NCBI RefSeq assembly: GCF_011090165.1
Contig: NZ_JAADJT010000001.1
Span: forward strand, 744,001 to 808,000
Direction of reading: 5' to 3'
Source of the DNA: Duganella aceris
GTDB lineage: Bacteria; Pseudomonadota; Gammaproteobacteria; Burkholderiales; Burkholderiaceae_D
DNA: 64,000 nt
How positions within the stretch are numbered: position 1 is the stretch's first letter; each line of letters opens with the position of its first letter. Under the pieces are notes generated by a model that made no database searches, had not been told where the DNA came from, and was given only the letters and a program-made list of their open reading frames with translations. Shown piece by piece: positions 19,774 through 28,372 of the stretch. The translations under genes and the position numbers were made by a program.

Positions 19774-20685
19774 ATGAACAGTTTGCCCAAGCAGGTCAAG
19801 ATAGTCGAAGTGGGTCCGCGCGACGGTCTGCAGAATGAAAAGGAAAGCGTCCCGGCCGAGATCAAGATCGAGCTGGTGAATCGGCTGACCAGCGCCGGCT
19901 TCCGCAACATCGAAGCGGCGTCGTTCGTCTCGCCGAAGTGGGTGCCGCAGATGGCCACCAGCAAGGAAGTGATGGCCGCGATTGAGCGCAAGCCCGGCGT
20001 GATCTACTCCGCGCTGACGCCGAATATGCAGGGCTTCGAAGCGGCGCTGGCGGCGCGGGCGGACGAAGTGGTGATCTTCGGCTCCGCGTCGGAAGCGTTC
20101 TCGCAGAAGAACATCAACTGCTCGATCGCCGAATCGATCGCCCGCTTCGAAGGCGTGGCGAAGGCCGCCAAAGACAACGGGCTGCGGCTGCGCGGCAGCA
20201 TCAGCTGCGCCTTCGGCTGCCCGTACCAAGGCGACGTACCGCTGGACGCGGTGGCCGACGTGGTGGGCCGCATGCGCGACCTGGGCTGCGACGAGATCGA
20301 CATCGCCGACACCATCGGCGTCGCCACGCCGCGCAAGACGCAGGCGGTGATGGAGCGCGCGACCCGCGAGTTCCGCCTCGACGGACTATCGGGCCACTTC
20401 CACGACACCTACGGCCAGGCTTTGGCCAACATCTACGCCAGCCTGGAGGTGGGGATCGCGATTTATCACTCGTCGGTATCGGGGCTGGGCGGCTGTCCGT
20501 ACGCCAAGGGCGCGACCGGCAACGTCGCCACCGAGGACGTGCTGTACCTGATGCAGGGGCTGGGCATCGACACCGGCATCGATCTGGACATCGTGGTGGA
20601 CGCCGGCCAGTTCATCTCGCAATTCCTCGGCCGCAAAGGCGCCAGCCGCGCCGGCAACGCCATCGCCGCCAAGCGCATGTCCTAA
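19774..20685 (+). CDS. liuE: Hydroxymethylglutaryl-CoA lyase
   Basis: 303 residues. EVGPRDGLQNEKESVPAEIK opens the DRE-TIM metallolyase family; DTIGVATP, FHDTYGQALANIYASLE (metal-binding histidines) and the active-site cysteine loop GLGGCPYAKGATGNVATEDV identify HMG-CoA lyase. It splits HMG-CoA into acetyl-CoA and acetoacetate, the last step of leucine breakdown. It ends the ten-gene run; a palindrome lies 2 bases beyond its stop. Confidence 0.96.
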   Translation: MNSLPKQVKIVEVGPRDGLQNEKESVPAEIKIELVNRLTSAGFRNIEAASFVSPKWVPQMATSKEVMAAIERKPGVIYSALTPNMQGFEAALAARADEVVIFGSASEAFSQKNINCSIAESIARFEGVAKAAKDNGLRLRGSISCAFGCPYQGDVPLDAVADVVGRMRDLGCDEIDIADTIGVATPRKTQAVMERATREFRLDGLSGHFHDTYGQALANIYASLEVGIAIYHSSVSGLGGCPYAKGATGNVATEDVLYLMQGLGIDTGIDLDIVVDAGQFISQFLGRKGASRAGNAIAAKRMS

Positions 20686-20687
20686 AA

Positions 20688-20781
20688 ACTCCGGGGTCAG
20701 AGCTAAAAACTGGACACGGGCTCAACCGTAAAGGCCTTTACGGTTGAGCCCGTGTCCAGTTTTTAGCTCTGACCCCGGAGT
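20688..20781. repeat. 94-base perfect palindrome, second copy of the family
   Basis: Perfect inverted repeat centred between 20734 and 20735. The outer arm opens ACTCCGGGGTCAGAGCTAAA and is identical with the copy at 7498-7587 through GGACACG; the inner stem differs (core AAAGGCCTTT here, AGCGGCCGCT there) while staying perfectly paired. Again it sits between convergent genes (liuE and the LytTR regulator) and could end transcription from both sides. Confidence 0.9.
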
Positions 20782-20796
20782 ATTGGGACATCGGCG

Positions 20797-21540
20797 TTAC
20801 ATCTGGCGGAACTGGCGGGTGTAGGCTTCGCTGACGGGGAGGATTTCGCTGCGGCCTTTGAGGCGGATCTCCATCACGGTGCCGTCGCGCTCGATCCGGT
20901 CCACCGCTTCCAGGTTGACGATGGCGCCGCGATGGATTTGCGTGAACTGCGCGGGATCAAGCTGCTCGACCAGGCTTTTCAGCGGCAGGCGGATCAGCGC
21001 TTCGTCGCCCGCCGTCACCACGCGCGTGTACTTCCCGTCTGACTGGAAGTAGATCACGTCGCTCACCATCAGCAGCCGCACCGTGTTGCCCACCGAGGCC
21101 TTGATCCATTTCAGGTACGGTGCGACGGCGTGGCCGAACACTTGTTGCCACACGGCCGGCGGTACCGGCGCCGGCATGGCGTCGCGGCTGCGCGTCTTAA
21201 GGCGCTTGATGGTCTGCATCAGCCGTGCGGCGTTGACCGGCTTGACCAGGTAATCGGCGGCGCCGGCTTCGAACGCTTGCACCGCATACTCCGCATACGC
21301 GGTGACGAATACGATCTGCGTCGTCTCCGCCACGTGCCGCGCTACCTCCATGCCGTTCAGGCCCGGCATCTGGATGTCCAGGAAGACGATGTCCGGCCGC
21401 TGCGATTCCATCACCGAGATCGCTTCGATGCCGTTCTCCACATGGCCGCAGATCTCCAGCTCCGGCCACAGCGCGCGCAGGTGGTCGGCCAGCTCCTGCC
21501 GCAGCAGCGGTTCGTCTTCGACAATCAAGGCGCTGGTCAT
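20797..21540 (-). CDS. LytTR-family response regulator
   Basis: 247 residues. Receiver domain with phosphoacceptor D55 (IVFLDIQMPG), acidic pocket VEDEP near residue 8 and K in YLVKPVNAARLMQ; C-terminal LytTR DNA-binding domain from about residue 145 (VIYFQSDGKYTRV, FTQIHRGAIVNLEAVDRI). It pairs with the histidine kinase whose stop is 2 bases upstream. The ATG at 21540 is taken rather than a longer upstream start because MTSALIVEDE begins the receiver properly. Confidence 0.92.
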   Translation of the reverse strand: MTSALIVEDEPLLRQELADHLRALWPELEICGHVENGIEAISVMESQRPDIVFLDIQMPGLNGMEVARHVAETTQIVFVTAYAEYAVQAFEAGAADYLVKPVNAARLMQTIKRLKTRSRDAMPAPVPPAVWQQVFGHAVAPYLKWIKASVGNTVRLLMVSDVIYFQSDGKYTRVVTAGDEALIRLPLKSLVEQLDPAQFTQIHRGAIVNLEAVDRIERDGTVMEIRLKGRSEILPVSEAYTRQFRQM

Positions 21541-21542
21541 CG

Positions 21543-22838
21543 TTATTCCTTCGGTACCGTGAGCACGGCTTCGACGCCGCATGGCTCGGCCGCGCTCACC
21601 GTCAGCGATGCGCGCGCGCCGTATAACAGCGCCAGGCGTTCTTGGATGTTGGCCAGGCCGAAGCCTTTGCCGCCATGCCCGGTCAGTCCGATGCCGTCGT
21701 CACGCACGGTGACGCGCAGGCCGCCGTCGCGCGCTTCGGCGCTGATGGCGATCGTGCCGGGTCGGCTGGCGCGCTCCAGCCCGTGCTTGACGGCGTTCTC
21801 CACCAGCGAGATCAGCATCGCCGGCGGCAACGGCAAGTCCAGCGCGGCGTCGGCGGCGTCGATGCGGTAGCGCAGCCGCTCTCCCATCCGTATCTGCATG
21901 ATCGACAGATAGGCGCGCGCCAGATCGAGTTCGCGCCGCGCCGTCGACGAGACGGTGCGCATGTCCGGCAGCGCGTTCTGCAGATAGCCGACCAGGTGGT
22001 CGAGCATCTGTTGCGCGGCGTCGCCGTCGGTGCGGATCAGGTACTTGAGATTGGCCAGGGTGTTGAACAAGAAGTGCGGTTCGACCTGCGCCTGCAACGC
22101 GGACAACTTGGCGTGCAGCGCGGTCCGCTCCAGTTCCTGCGCGCGCTTGACGGCTTTCAGCGCTTGCTCGTGCTGACGCAGTCGAACGCGCAGATGCTCG
22201 GCGACGATCTCCACCGCGCGCAGCGCGCGTCCGTCCTGGATCAGCAAGAGGTCGATGCCGGCCCGGCGCTGGATGCGAATCGCCACCGGCTGCCCCGGCT
22301 CGCCGACGATCGTCACTTCGATGCTGCGGCCCAGCCACAGCGGTCGCCACGAGCCGAGCACGATTTTTCCCTGGAACGCGTGATGCCGGAACACGGCAGG
22401 CCCGCCGTAGCCCAGCGCTTCGCCCACCGCCAGTCCGGACAGGGTCTCGGCGCACAGGTCGAAGGTGGTGATCGGATCGAATACCGAGGCCACACTGCGG
22501 CCGGGCCGGGAGGACATCCGTTCATCGCTCAGCGCCAGGCCGGCTTCGCGCATCGTCTGCAGATTGGCGGTGGCGATCCCGCTCGCCAAAATCGTCGGCA
22601 AAACGAAAGGGTAGAAGACCACGTTGAAGAACGCCAGCGGGCCCCAGGTGGCAGGATTGAGCAAGGCGTGCGCCTGCTCGGCCAACAGGAACAGCGGTCC
22701 AACCACCGCCAGCAGGATCAGGCTCTGGCAGCATGCCATCCGCAGCACCGATTGCAACAGGTAGCGCCACACCAGCCGCCGGTCGTGCACGACCGGCGCG
22801 GGCTGGAGGGTGAACGGCAATTTGTGGGTCGGGTTCAT
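21543..22838 (-). CDS. LytS/AlgZ-type sensor histidine kinase
   Basis: 431 residues. Two hydrophobic segments near residues 35-55 and 68-90 suggest a simple membrane anchor; a poorly recognised middle domain follows, then a His_kinase domain with phosphoacceptor H255 in QVEPHFLFNTLANLKYLI and a HATPase domain with N-box LVENAVKHGLE and DDGIGL. With the LytTR regulator it makes a two-component system of unknown signal. Confidence 0.9.
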   Translation of the reverse strand: MNPTHKLPFTLQPAPVVHDRRLVWRYLLQSVLRMACCQSLILLAVVGPLFLLAEQAHALLNPATWGPLAFFNVVFYPFVLPTILASGIATANLQTMREAGLALSDERMSSRPGRSVASVFDPITTFDLCAETLSGLAVGEALGYGGPAVFRHHAFQGKIVLGSWRPLWLGRSIEVTIVGEPGQPVAIRIQRRAGIDLLLIQDGRALRAVEIVAEHLRVRLRQHEQALKAVKRAQELERTALHAKLSALQAQVEPHFLFNTLANLKYLIRTDGDAAQQMLDHLVGYLQNALPDMRTVSSTARRELDLARAYLSIMQIRMGERLRYRIDAADAALDLPLPPAMLISLVENAVKHGLERASRPGTIAISAEARDGGLRVTVRDDGIGLTGHGGKGFGLANIQERLALLYGARASLTVSAAEPCGVEAVLTVPKE

Positions 22839-22920
22839 GCAAACATTCTAATGCCTGCGGCAGCGCCGGCCGCCGCCATGCGACGAAGGCGCCAAAAACG
22901 CGGATGAACACCCGGAATAG

Positions 22921-22957
22921 AAAAAACCCGCTTGATGTTTCCATCAAACGGGTTTTT
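22921..22957 (-). terminator. Intrinsic terminator of tRNA-Pro
   Basis: On the minus strand the AAAAACCCG/CGGGTTTTTT arms enclose a second TTGATG/CATCAA pairing, ending in a T-run. It begins 6 bases beyond the tRNA 3' end. Confidence 0.85.
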
Positions 22958-22963
22958 AAATTT

Positions 22964-23040
22964 TGGTCGGAGTACAAGGATTCGAACCTTGGACCCCCTG
23001 GTCCCAAACCAGGTGCGCTACCGGGCTGCGCTACACTCCG
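22964..23040 (-). tRNA. tRNA-Pro (anticodon UGG)
   Basis: 77 bases with an encoded CCA end. On the minus strand the acceptor stem is CGGAGTG/TACTCCG (one G-T pair), the anticodon stem CCTGG/CCAGG encloses loop TTTGGGA with anticodon TGG, and the T arm carries GGTTCGAATCC. Reads proline codons CCN, mainly CCA/CCG. Confidence 0.97.
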
Positions 23041-23129
23041 AAGAAGCAAGATAATACAAGCCGCCTCAGTATCCGTCAAGTGCCACTACGAATTCAGTAT
23101 GTACTAAAGCAGGATTTTTTCAATGTGCG

Positions 23130-23789
23130 ATGATGGCGACTGTGGAACTTAGCGAAAACACCATGAATTCTTCCGTGCAATGGCGCCAGCCGGGAGTCGT
23201 CGCGGGCATCGCGGTCTCGCTGTTGCTGCACGCCTTGCTGTTGTTCGGCTATCGGATGACGCCGCCCGAGGCGCCGGCGACACAGCCGGCGCGGCCGCTG
23301 ACCGTCTGGCTGCAACCGCCGAAGCCGCCGGAGATCGTCGCCATGGTCGAGCCGCCGCCACCGCCCAAGCCGAAGCTCAAGCCGACCCAGCCGCGCATCG
23401 GGGCGCCAATCAGGGAACCGGTCGAGCGACCCAGCCAACCAGCGCCAGCCACCGCGCAAACCATCACCTTGCCGGCGACGCCGAACGCGCCGAGCACCGC
23501 GCCGGATCCGCTGCATCCCGAGGAACCGCCGAAAAAATTCGATATGAACGCGGCGCTGAAGACCGCCCGCAAGGTCGCCACCGAAAAGGGCGCGCTGCAA
23601 GACCCGGCCCGCGCCGGCACGCCGGTGGCGCAGCTGGACGACCATCCGCTGTATCCGGAGCGCACCGAGACCGAGCTGGCGCGCAAGATCGACGGCGCCA
23701 AGCGCGGCGATTGCAAGAACACCGGCGCCGGCCTGCTCTCCCCGCTGATCTGGCTGATGGACAAGAAGGACAGCGGCTGCAAGTGGTGA
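23130..23789 (+). CDS. Membrane-anchored proline-rich protein, TonB-like N-terminus
   Basis: Up to 219 residues. A single N-terminal transmembrane segment (VVAGIAVSLLLHALLLFGYRM) with a histidine inside it, as in TonB-type energy transducers, is followed by a long Pro/Lys/Ala region (EPPPPPKPKLKPTQP) and a short C-terminal domain with two cysteines (GDCKN, SGCKW) that does not look like the TonB C-terminal domain. No ExbB/ExbD genes adjoin. Start is uncertain: ATG 23130, 23133 or 23163, none with a strong ribosome site. Ends base to base with rsmI. Confidence 0.75.
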   Translation: MMATVELSENTMNSSVQWRQPGVVAGIAVSLLLHALLLFGYRMTPPEAPATQPARPLTVWLQPPKPPEIVAMVEPPPPPKPKLKPTQPRIGAPIREPVERPSQPAPATAQTITLPATPNAPSTAPDPLHPEEPPKKFDMNAALKTARKVATEKGALQDPARAGTPVAQLDDHPLYPERTETELARKIDGAKRGDCKNTGAGLLSPLIWLMDKKDSGCKW

Positions 23790-24698
23790 TTAAGCTTCGT
23801 CCCGCAGCTGCAGCGCGCGGTCGTACAGCGCGTTTTTCTTGCGGCCGGTGATCTGTGCCGCCAGGCCGGCTGCCTGTTTAACCGGCAGCTCGGACAGCAG
23901 AATCTTCAGGATCCGCTCCGCGTCCAGGTCCTGCTCGTCCTCGGCGGCCGGCGCGCCGGCCAGCAATACGACGAACTCGCCTTTCTCGCGGTGCGCGTCG
24001 GCCTTGATCCAGGCCTCGGCCTCGGACAGCGGGCAGCGGTGGATTTCCTCGAACATCTTGGTCAGCTCGCGCGCGAACACCACTTCGCGCTCCGGCTCGA
24101 ACACGGCCGCCAGCGCGCCGGCGCAGTCGAGGATGCGGTGCGGCGCTTCATAGAACACCATCGTCGCCGTCACCGCGCGCAAGGTGCCGAGGAAATTCTC
24201 GCGCTGCTTGGCCTTGGCCGGCAGAAAGCCGACAAAATAAAACTGATCGTTCACCAAGCCGCTGGCCGACAAGGCCGTCACCGCCGCAGAAGCCCCCGGC
24301 AGCGGCAGCACCCGCAGCCCCGCCGCCCGCACCGCGTCGACGATGCGCGCGCCCGGGTCGGAAACCGCCGGCGTGCCCGCGTCCGACACCAGCGCGATGC
24401 GCTCGCCGGCCTGCAAACGGGCGATCAGCGTTTCCGCCACTTCGCGTTCGTTGTGCTGATGCGCGGCAATCAAAGGCTTGTGCAGGCCGAAGCGGGTCAT
24501 CAATTGCGCCGTGTTGCGCGTGTCTTCGCAGGCGACAGCATTGACCAGGCTCAAAACATGCAGCGCGCGCAGGCTAATATCCGTCACATTGCCGATCGGG
24601 GTCGCCACGACATACAAGGTTGCGCTAGGATAGCTCTGGTGCGCCGTTTCGCCCATGACGGGCAGGGCGGCGATGGAAATGGATTCGTGGTCGGTCAT
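23790..24698 (-). CDS. rsmI: 16S rRNA (cytidine1402-2'-O)-methyltransferase
   Basis: 302 residues from the ATG at 24698. The tetrapyrrole-methylase fold is clear: LYVVATPIGNVTDISLRAL, CEDTRNTAQLM, ALVSDAGTPAVSDPGARIV, PLPGASAAVTALSASGL and FYEAPHRI. A longer reading upstream exists but would run across the lpoA start and lacks homology. Divergent from lpoA, the same arrangement as E. coli rsmI/lpoA. Confidence 0.95.
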   Translation of the reverse strand: MTDHESISIAALPVMGETAHQSYPSATLYVVATPIGNVTDISLRALHVLSLVNAVACEDTRNTAQLMTRFGLHKPLIAAHQHNEREVAETLIARLQAGERIALVSDAGTPAVSDPGARIVDAVRAAGLRVLPLPGASAAVTALSASGLVNDQFYFVGFLPAKAKQRENFLGTLRAVTATMVFYEAPHRILDCAGALAAVFEPEREVVFARELTKMFEEIHRCPLSEAEAWIKADAHREKGEFVVLLAGAPAAEDEQDLDAERILKILLSELPVKQAAGLAAQITGRKKNALYDRALQLRDEA

Positions 24699-24708
24699 TG
24701 GGGGTAGG

Positions 24709-26115
24709 ATGAATAGTCTGAGGTTGTCGCTGTTGGCGGGCGTCGTTGCGCTGGTCAGCGCTTGCAGCACGCCGTTTTGCAACGCGCCCGGGGGATTGTG
24801 CGCCCCCGGACAGGCAAACACAAGCCCGCCACCGCCGCCGGCGCCGCCGCCACGGCAGGCCGGACTGCCCAAGCCGCCGCCGGAACCGCCGCTGCCGCCT
24901 GCTCAAACTTTCAGCATCGCCCTGCCGGGCGCGGCCGGCGTGGCCGAGGCCGAGCAGGACGCGGAAGCCCGTCCGGCCGCGCCCGCCGCTCGCCGCGCCG
25001 AGGAAAACGCGCTGCCGTCCAACACGCCGATCCGCATCGGCCTGCTGCTGCCGACCCGTTCCGAAACCCTGGGCAACGCCGCCGATGCGCTGCGCGCCGG
25101 CTTCATGGCGGCCTGGGAGCGCGACCGCGACAACATCACCGTGACCCTGCTGGAAACCGGCGACGTGGCGCAGGACGTGCTGTCCTCCTATGCCAAGGCG
25201 CTGCAGGACCAGGATCTGGTGGTCGGCCCGCTGTCACGCAGCGCCGTCACCACGGTCGCCGGCAGCCCGCTGGTGAACAAGCCGACCATCGTGCTGAATT
25301 ACCCCGAAGGCCACGGCCAGCCCGGCGCCGCGCCGCTGCCGGAAAACATGCTGGCGATCGGCCTGTCGATCGAGGAAGAGGCGCGCCAGGCCGCACAGTG
25401 GGCCGCCGCCGAACATCCGGGCCGCAGCGCTTTGATCCTGACCACCAGCACCTCCTGGCAACGCCGCGTCGCCGCCGCCTTCGCCGGCCAGTGGCAACGC
25501 CTGGGCCTGGCGGTGCGCATGGTCGAGCTGAGCGCGCCGGACGGCTACCTCAGCGATCCGGAACTGGTGCAGCTGCGCGCGCGCCTGCGCCAAGACTTGC
25601 CCGGCCTGCTGTTCTCGGCCATGGGCGCGGACCAGACGCGCCAGCTGCGCGGCGCGCTGGGCAGCGCGATGACCACCGAGCCGACCAATCCCGACATCAG
25701 CACCGCCGACGCGCTGCCGCCGGCGCCGCCGGTGCCGACCGAGCAGTTCAGCAGTCTGCCGATCTACGGCACCTCGGCGCTCAATCCCGGCGGCGGCGCC
25801 AGCTTCGCGTCGCAGGACCTGGACGGCGTGCGCCTGCTGGACCTGCCGTGGAAAGTCCAGCGCGACCATCCTGCGGTGATGGTCTACCCGCAGCCTTTGC
25901 AGGCGGGCAGCGCCGACATGGAACGCCTGTACGCGCTGGGCATCGACGCCTACCGCGTGGCGCGCGAGATCGGCCGCCATCCATCCGGCCGCTTCCACCT
26001 GGACGGCGTGACCGGCAAGCTGACCATCGATTTCGGCCGGGGTCCGTCCAGTTTCGAGCGCATCGAGCCGGCCGCGATCTACAAGAACGGCGTGCCGCAG
26101 GCGGTCGCGCCGTAA
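24709..26115 (+). CDS. lpoA: Penicillin-binding protein activator lipoprotein (LpoA/LppC family)
   Basis: 468 residues. Lipoprotein signal with lipobox LVSAC at residues 17-21, then a Pro-rich linker (SPPPPPAPPPRQ) and a periplasmic-binding-like domain (IRIGLLLPTRSETLGNAADALRAGFMAAW). It lacks most of the N-terminal TPR domain of E. coli LpoA, leaving mainly the C-terminal domain. Outer-membrane activator of peptidoglycan synthases. ATG 24709 follows GGGGGTAGG. Confidence 0.87.
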   Translation: MNSLRLSLLAGVVALVSACSTPFCNAPGGLCAPGQANTSPPPPPAPPPRQAGLPKPPPEPPLPPAQTFSIALPGAAGVAEAEQDAEARPAAPAARRAEENALPSNTPIRIGLLLPTRSETLGNAADALRAGFMAAWERDRDNITVTLLETGDVAQDVLSSYAKALQDQDLVVGPLSRSAVTTVAGSPLVNKPTIVLNYPEGHGQPGAAPLPENMLAIGLSIEEEARQAAQWAAAEHPGRSALILTTSTSWQRRVAAAFAGQWQRLGLAVRMVELSAPDGYLSDPELVQLRARLRQDLPGLLFSAMGADQTRQLRGALGSAMTTEPTNPDISTADALPPAPPVPTEQFSSLPIYGTSALNPGGGASFASQDLDGVRLLDLPWKVQRDHPAVMVYPQPLQAGSADMERLYALGIDAYRVAREIGRHPSGRFHLDGVTGKLTIDFGRGPSSFERIEPAAIYKNGVPQAVAP

Positions 26116-26132
26116 CTCCGCATGAGGCCGCC

Positions 26133-26483
26133 ATGCCGCAGACCAGGCAACAGCAGCTGGGCCGCATCGGCGAGGACCGGGCGCTGGCCCACCTGGAGGC
26201 GCACGGCCTGACGCTGGTGGAACGCAATTTCCTCTGCAAGGCGGGGGAAATCGACCTGGTGATGCGCGACGGCGCGTTTTTGGTCTTTGTCGAAGTGCGA
26301 CGCCGCGCCGGCGACAAATTCGGCGGCGCGGTGTTCAGCGTCACGCCGGCCAAGCAGCAACGCCTGCTGCGCGCCGCCCAGTTGTATCTGCTACGCTATA
26401 AAAACCTGCCGCCATGCCGCTTCGATCTGGTCGCCATCGACGGAGAAAGATTGTCATGGATACAAAATATGCTTGAAATGTAA
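26133..26483 (+). CDS. yraN: YraN family (UPF0102) endonuclease-like protein
   Basis: 116 residues. RIGEDRALAHLEAHGLTLVERNFLCKAGEIDLVMRDG carries the GEIDLV motif and FVEVRRR the E-x-R/K of the PD-(D/E)XK-like fold. Between lpoA and diaA as in E. coli. Cellular role is not settled. Confidence 0.92.
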   Translation: MPQTRQQQLGRIGEDRALAHLEAHGLTLVERNFLCKAGEIDLVMRDGAFLVFVEVRRRAGDKFGGAVFSVTPAKQQRLLRAAQLYLLRYKNLPPCRFDLVAIDGERLSWIQNMLEM

Positions 26484-26525
26484 GCATTTTTAACAGAGCT
26501 TGTTCGGTGCACCAAGCGACTGCAC

Positions 26526-26531
26526 TATAAT
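26526..26531 (+). promoter_or_regulatory. -10 element before diaA
   Basis: TATAAT, a perfect -10 hexamer, 10 bases before the diaA ATG. No good -35 at standard spacing; TTGTTC at 26500 is 20 bases upstream. The start site would lie within a few bases of the ATG, giving a very short leader. Confidence 0.45.
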
Positions 26532-26540
26532 CAGCACACT

Positions 26541-27137
26541 ATGAATAATCAACGCATCCTCTCGCACTTCCACGAAAGTGCCGAACTCAAAATCCAATCC
26601 GCCACCGTCCTCGCCCCGCATATCGCGGCGGCGATCGAGCTGATGTTCGCGGCCCTGTCCAACGGCAACAAGATTCTGGTGTGCGGCAACGGCGGTTCGG
26701 CCGCCGACGCGCAGCACTTCGCGGCCGAGCTGGTCGGCCGTTTCGAGCGCGAGCGTTTCCCGCTGCCGGCGATGGCGCTGACCACCGATACCTCGATCCT
26801 GACGGCGGTGGCCAACGACTACAGCTACCGCGAGATCTTCTCGAAACAGGTGCAGGCGTTCGGCCAGGAAGGCGACATCCTGCTGGCGTTCTCGACCTCG
26901 GGCAACTCGGCCAACGTGATGGCGGCGATCGAAGCGGCGCTGGAGCGCGAAATGCGCGTCGTGGCGATGACCGGCAAGGGTGGCGGCGCCATCGGCAAGA
27001 TGCTGACCGACGCCGACGTCCATATCTGTGTACCTGCCGACCGCACCGCCCGCATCCAGGAAGTCCATCTGGTCACCATACATTGCATTTGCGACGGCAT
27101 CGACGTCGCGCTATTCGGAGGAGATGTGAATGAGTAA
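26541..27137 (+). CDS. diaA: SIS-domain protein, DiaA/GmhA-like
   Basis: 198 residues with one SIS sugar-isomerase domain: [47 protein letters not shown], and [14 protein letters not shown]. Sequence cannot separate sedoheptulose-7-phosphate isomerase (GmhA) from the DnaA-binding replication factor DiaA; the lpoA-yraN-x-dolP neighbourhood matches diaA in E. coli. Its end overlaps the next gene by 8 bases. Confidence 0.85.
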   Translation: MNNQRILSHFHESAELKIQSATVLAPHIAAAIELMFAALSNGNKILVCGNGGSAADAQHFAAELVGRFERERFPLPAMALTTDTSILTAVANDYSYREIFSKQVQAFGQEGDILLAFSTSGNSANVMAAIEAALEREMRVVAMTGKGGGAIGKMLTDADVHICVPADRTARIQEVHLVTIHCICDGIDVALFGGDVNE

Positions 27138-27774
27138 TCCCGGCGCTATCTGGAAACAAGTACAACGTCCGCTGGTCCTGAGCGTGCTCTGTGGCGCGCT
27201 GCTGGCGTCGCTGTCGGGCTGCGTCGCGCTGGTCGCGGGCGGCGCCATTTCCGGTACGCTGGCCGCGTCGGACCGCCGCACCTTCGGCGCGCAGACGGAA
27301 GACCAGTCGATCCAGGTGAAGAGCCGTCTGCGCCTCAACAACACCGTCGGCGACGCGGGTCACATCAACATCAACAGTTTCAACCGCCGCGTGCTGCTGA
27401 CCGGCGAAGTGCCGGACGAAGCGGCGAAAGCCACCGCCGAGCGCGAAGTGCGCGCGGTCGAGGGCGTGCTGTCGGTCACCAACGAACTGGAAGTGGCCGG
27501 CCTGGCCAGCTACACCTCGCGTTCCAGCGATACGCTGATCACCACCAAGGTCAAGGCCAGCCTGGTCGACACCAAGGATATCTCGGCCAACTCATACCAG
27601 GTGGTCACCGAGCGCGGCGTGGTCTACCTGCAGGGCCGCGTGACCCAGCGCGAAGGCCAGATCGGCGCCGACGTGGCGCGCGGCGTCAGCGGCGTGACCA
27701 AGGTCGTCAAGGTGTTCGAGTACATCACCGACGAGGAATGGAAGTCGTATCAGCCCAAGCAGGCCAGTCAATAA
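27130..27774 (+). CDS. dolP: BON-domain outer-membrane lipoprotein (DolP/YraP type)
   Basis: 214 residues. Lipoprotein signal with lipobox SLSGC near residue 32, then two BON domains ([14 protein letters not shown]...[36 protein letters not shown]...[14 protein letters not shown]). DolP supports outer-membrane integrity and beta-barrel assembly in enteric bacteria. Fifth gene of the conserved rsmI-lpoA-yraN-diaA-dolP block. Confidence 0.9.
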   Translation: MSNPGAIWKQVQRPLVLSVLCGALLASLSGCVALVAGGAISGTLAASDRRTFGAQTEDQSIQVKSRLRLNNTVGDAGHININSFNRRVLLTGEVPDEAAKATAEREVRAVEGVLSVTNELEVAGLASYTSRSSDTLITTKVKASLVDTKDISANSYQVVTERGVVYLQGRVTQREGQIGADVARGVSGVTKVVKVFEYITDEEWKSYQPKQASQ

Positions 27775-27806
27775 GCCTGCCCCGGGCGCGGATGGGGATA
27801 CCGGTC

Positions 27807-27812
27807 TATAAT
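27807..27812 (+). promoter_or_regulatory. -10 element before the thioredoxin-like gene
   Basis: TATAAT 34 bases before the ATG at 27846, in the only gap (27775-27845) between dolP and the following genes. No clear -35 hexamer. Confidence 0.4.
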
Positions 27813-27845
27813 GACTTCACCCCATTCGCCGCCTGAAAAATAATC

Positions 27846-28367
27846 ATGCAAGAAACCTCGACCTCTTCCCGCGCCTGGATCAAGCCGGTGCTCGCCGCCG
27901 TGGTGATCGCCGCCATCGGTCTGGGTGGCTACGTCGCCCTGAGCAAGCGCGAAACCGCGCCGGCGGTCACCTTCCTCAGCATCAAGGGCGACAAGATCGC
28001 GCCGGAAAGCCTGCGTGGCAAGGTGGTGATGGTGAATTTCTGGGCCACCTCGTGCACCACCTGCGTGGCCGAGATGCCGAAGATGGTCGACACCTACAAC
28101 AAGTTCAAGGCCGATGGCCTGGAGTTCGTCGCCGTGGCGATGAGCTACGATCCGCCGAACTACGTTCTCAATTATGCCGAGACGCGCCAGCTGCCGTTCA
28201 AGGTGGCGCTGGACACCGACGGTTCGGCCGCCAAGGCCTACGGCAACGTGGCGATGACGCCGACCACCTTCGTCATCGGCAAGGATGGCAAGATCCTCAA
28301 GCGCTATCTGGGCGAACCGGACTTCCCGGCGCTGCATAAACTGCTGGCCGAATCGCTGCGCGGGTAA
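27846..28367 (+). CDS. TlpA/ResA-like thioredoxin-fold protein
   Basis: 173 residues. One N-terminal membrane anchor (WIKPVLAAVVIAAIGLGGYVAL) then a periplasmic redoxin domain with the active site NFWATSCTTCVAEMP (CTTC) and a cis-proline loop VAMTPTTFVI. Likely a thiol-disulfide reductase for periplasmic or cytochrome-related substrates. Five bases upstream of a histidine-kinase gene, so probably co-transcribed with it. Confidence 0.9.
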   Translation: MQETSTSSRAWIKPVLAAVVIAAIGLGGYVALSKRETAPAVTFLSIKGDKIAPESLRGKVVMVNFWATSCTTCVAEMPKMVDTYNKFKADGLEFVAVAMSYDPPNYVLNYAETRQLPFKVALDTDGSAAKAYGNVAMTPTTFVIGKDGKILKRYLGEPDFPALHKLLAESLRG

Positions 28368-28372
28368 TCCCG

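Noticed and set aside
22964..23040. Integration site or island at tRNA-Pro
   Set aside because: No integrase, partial tRNA repeat or composition shift is seen on either side.
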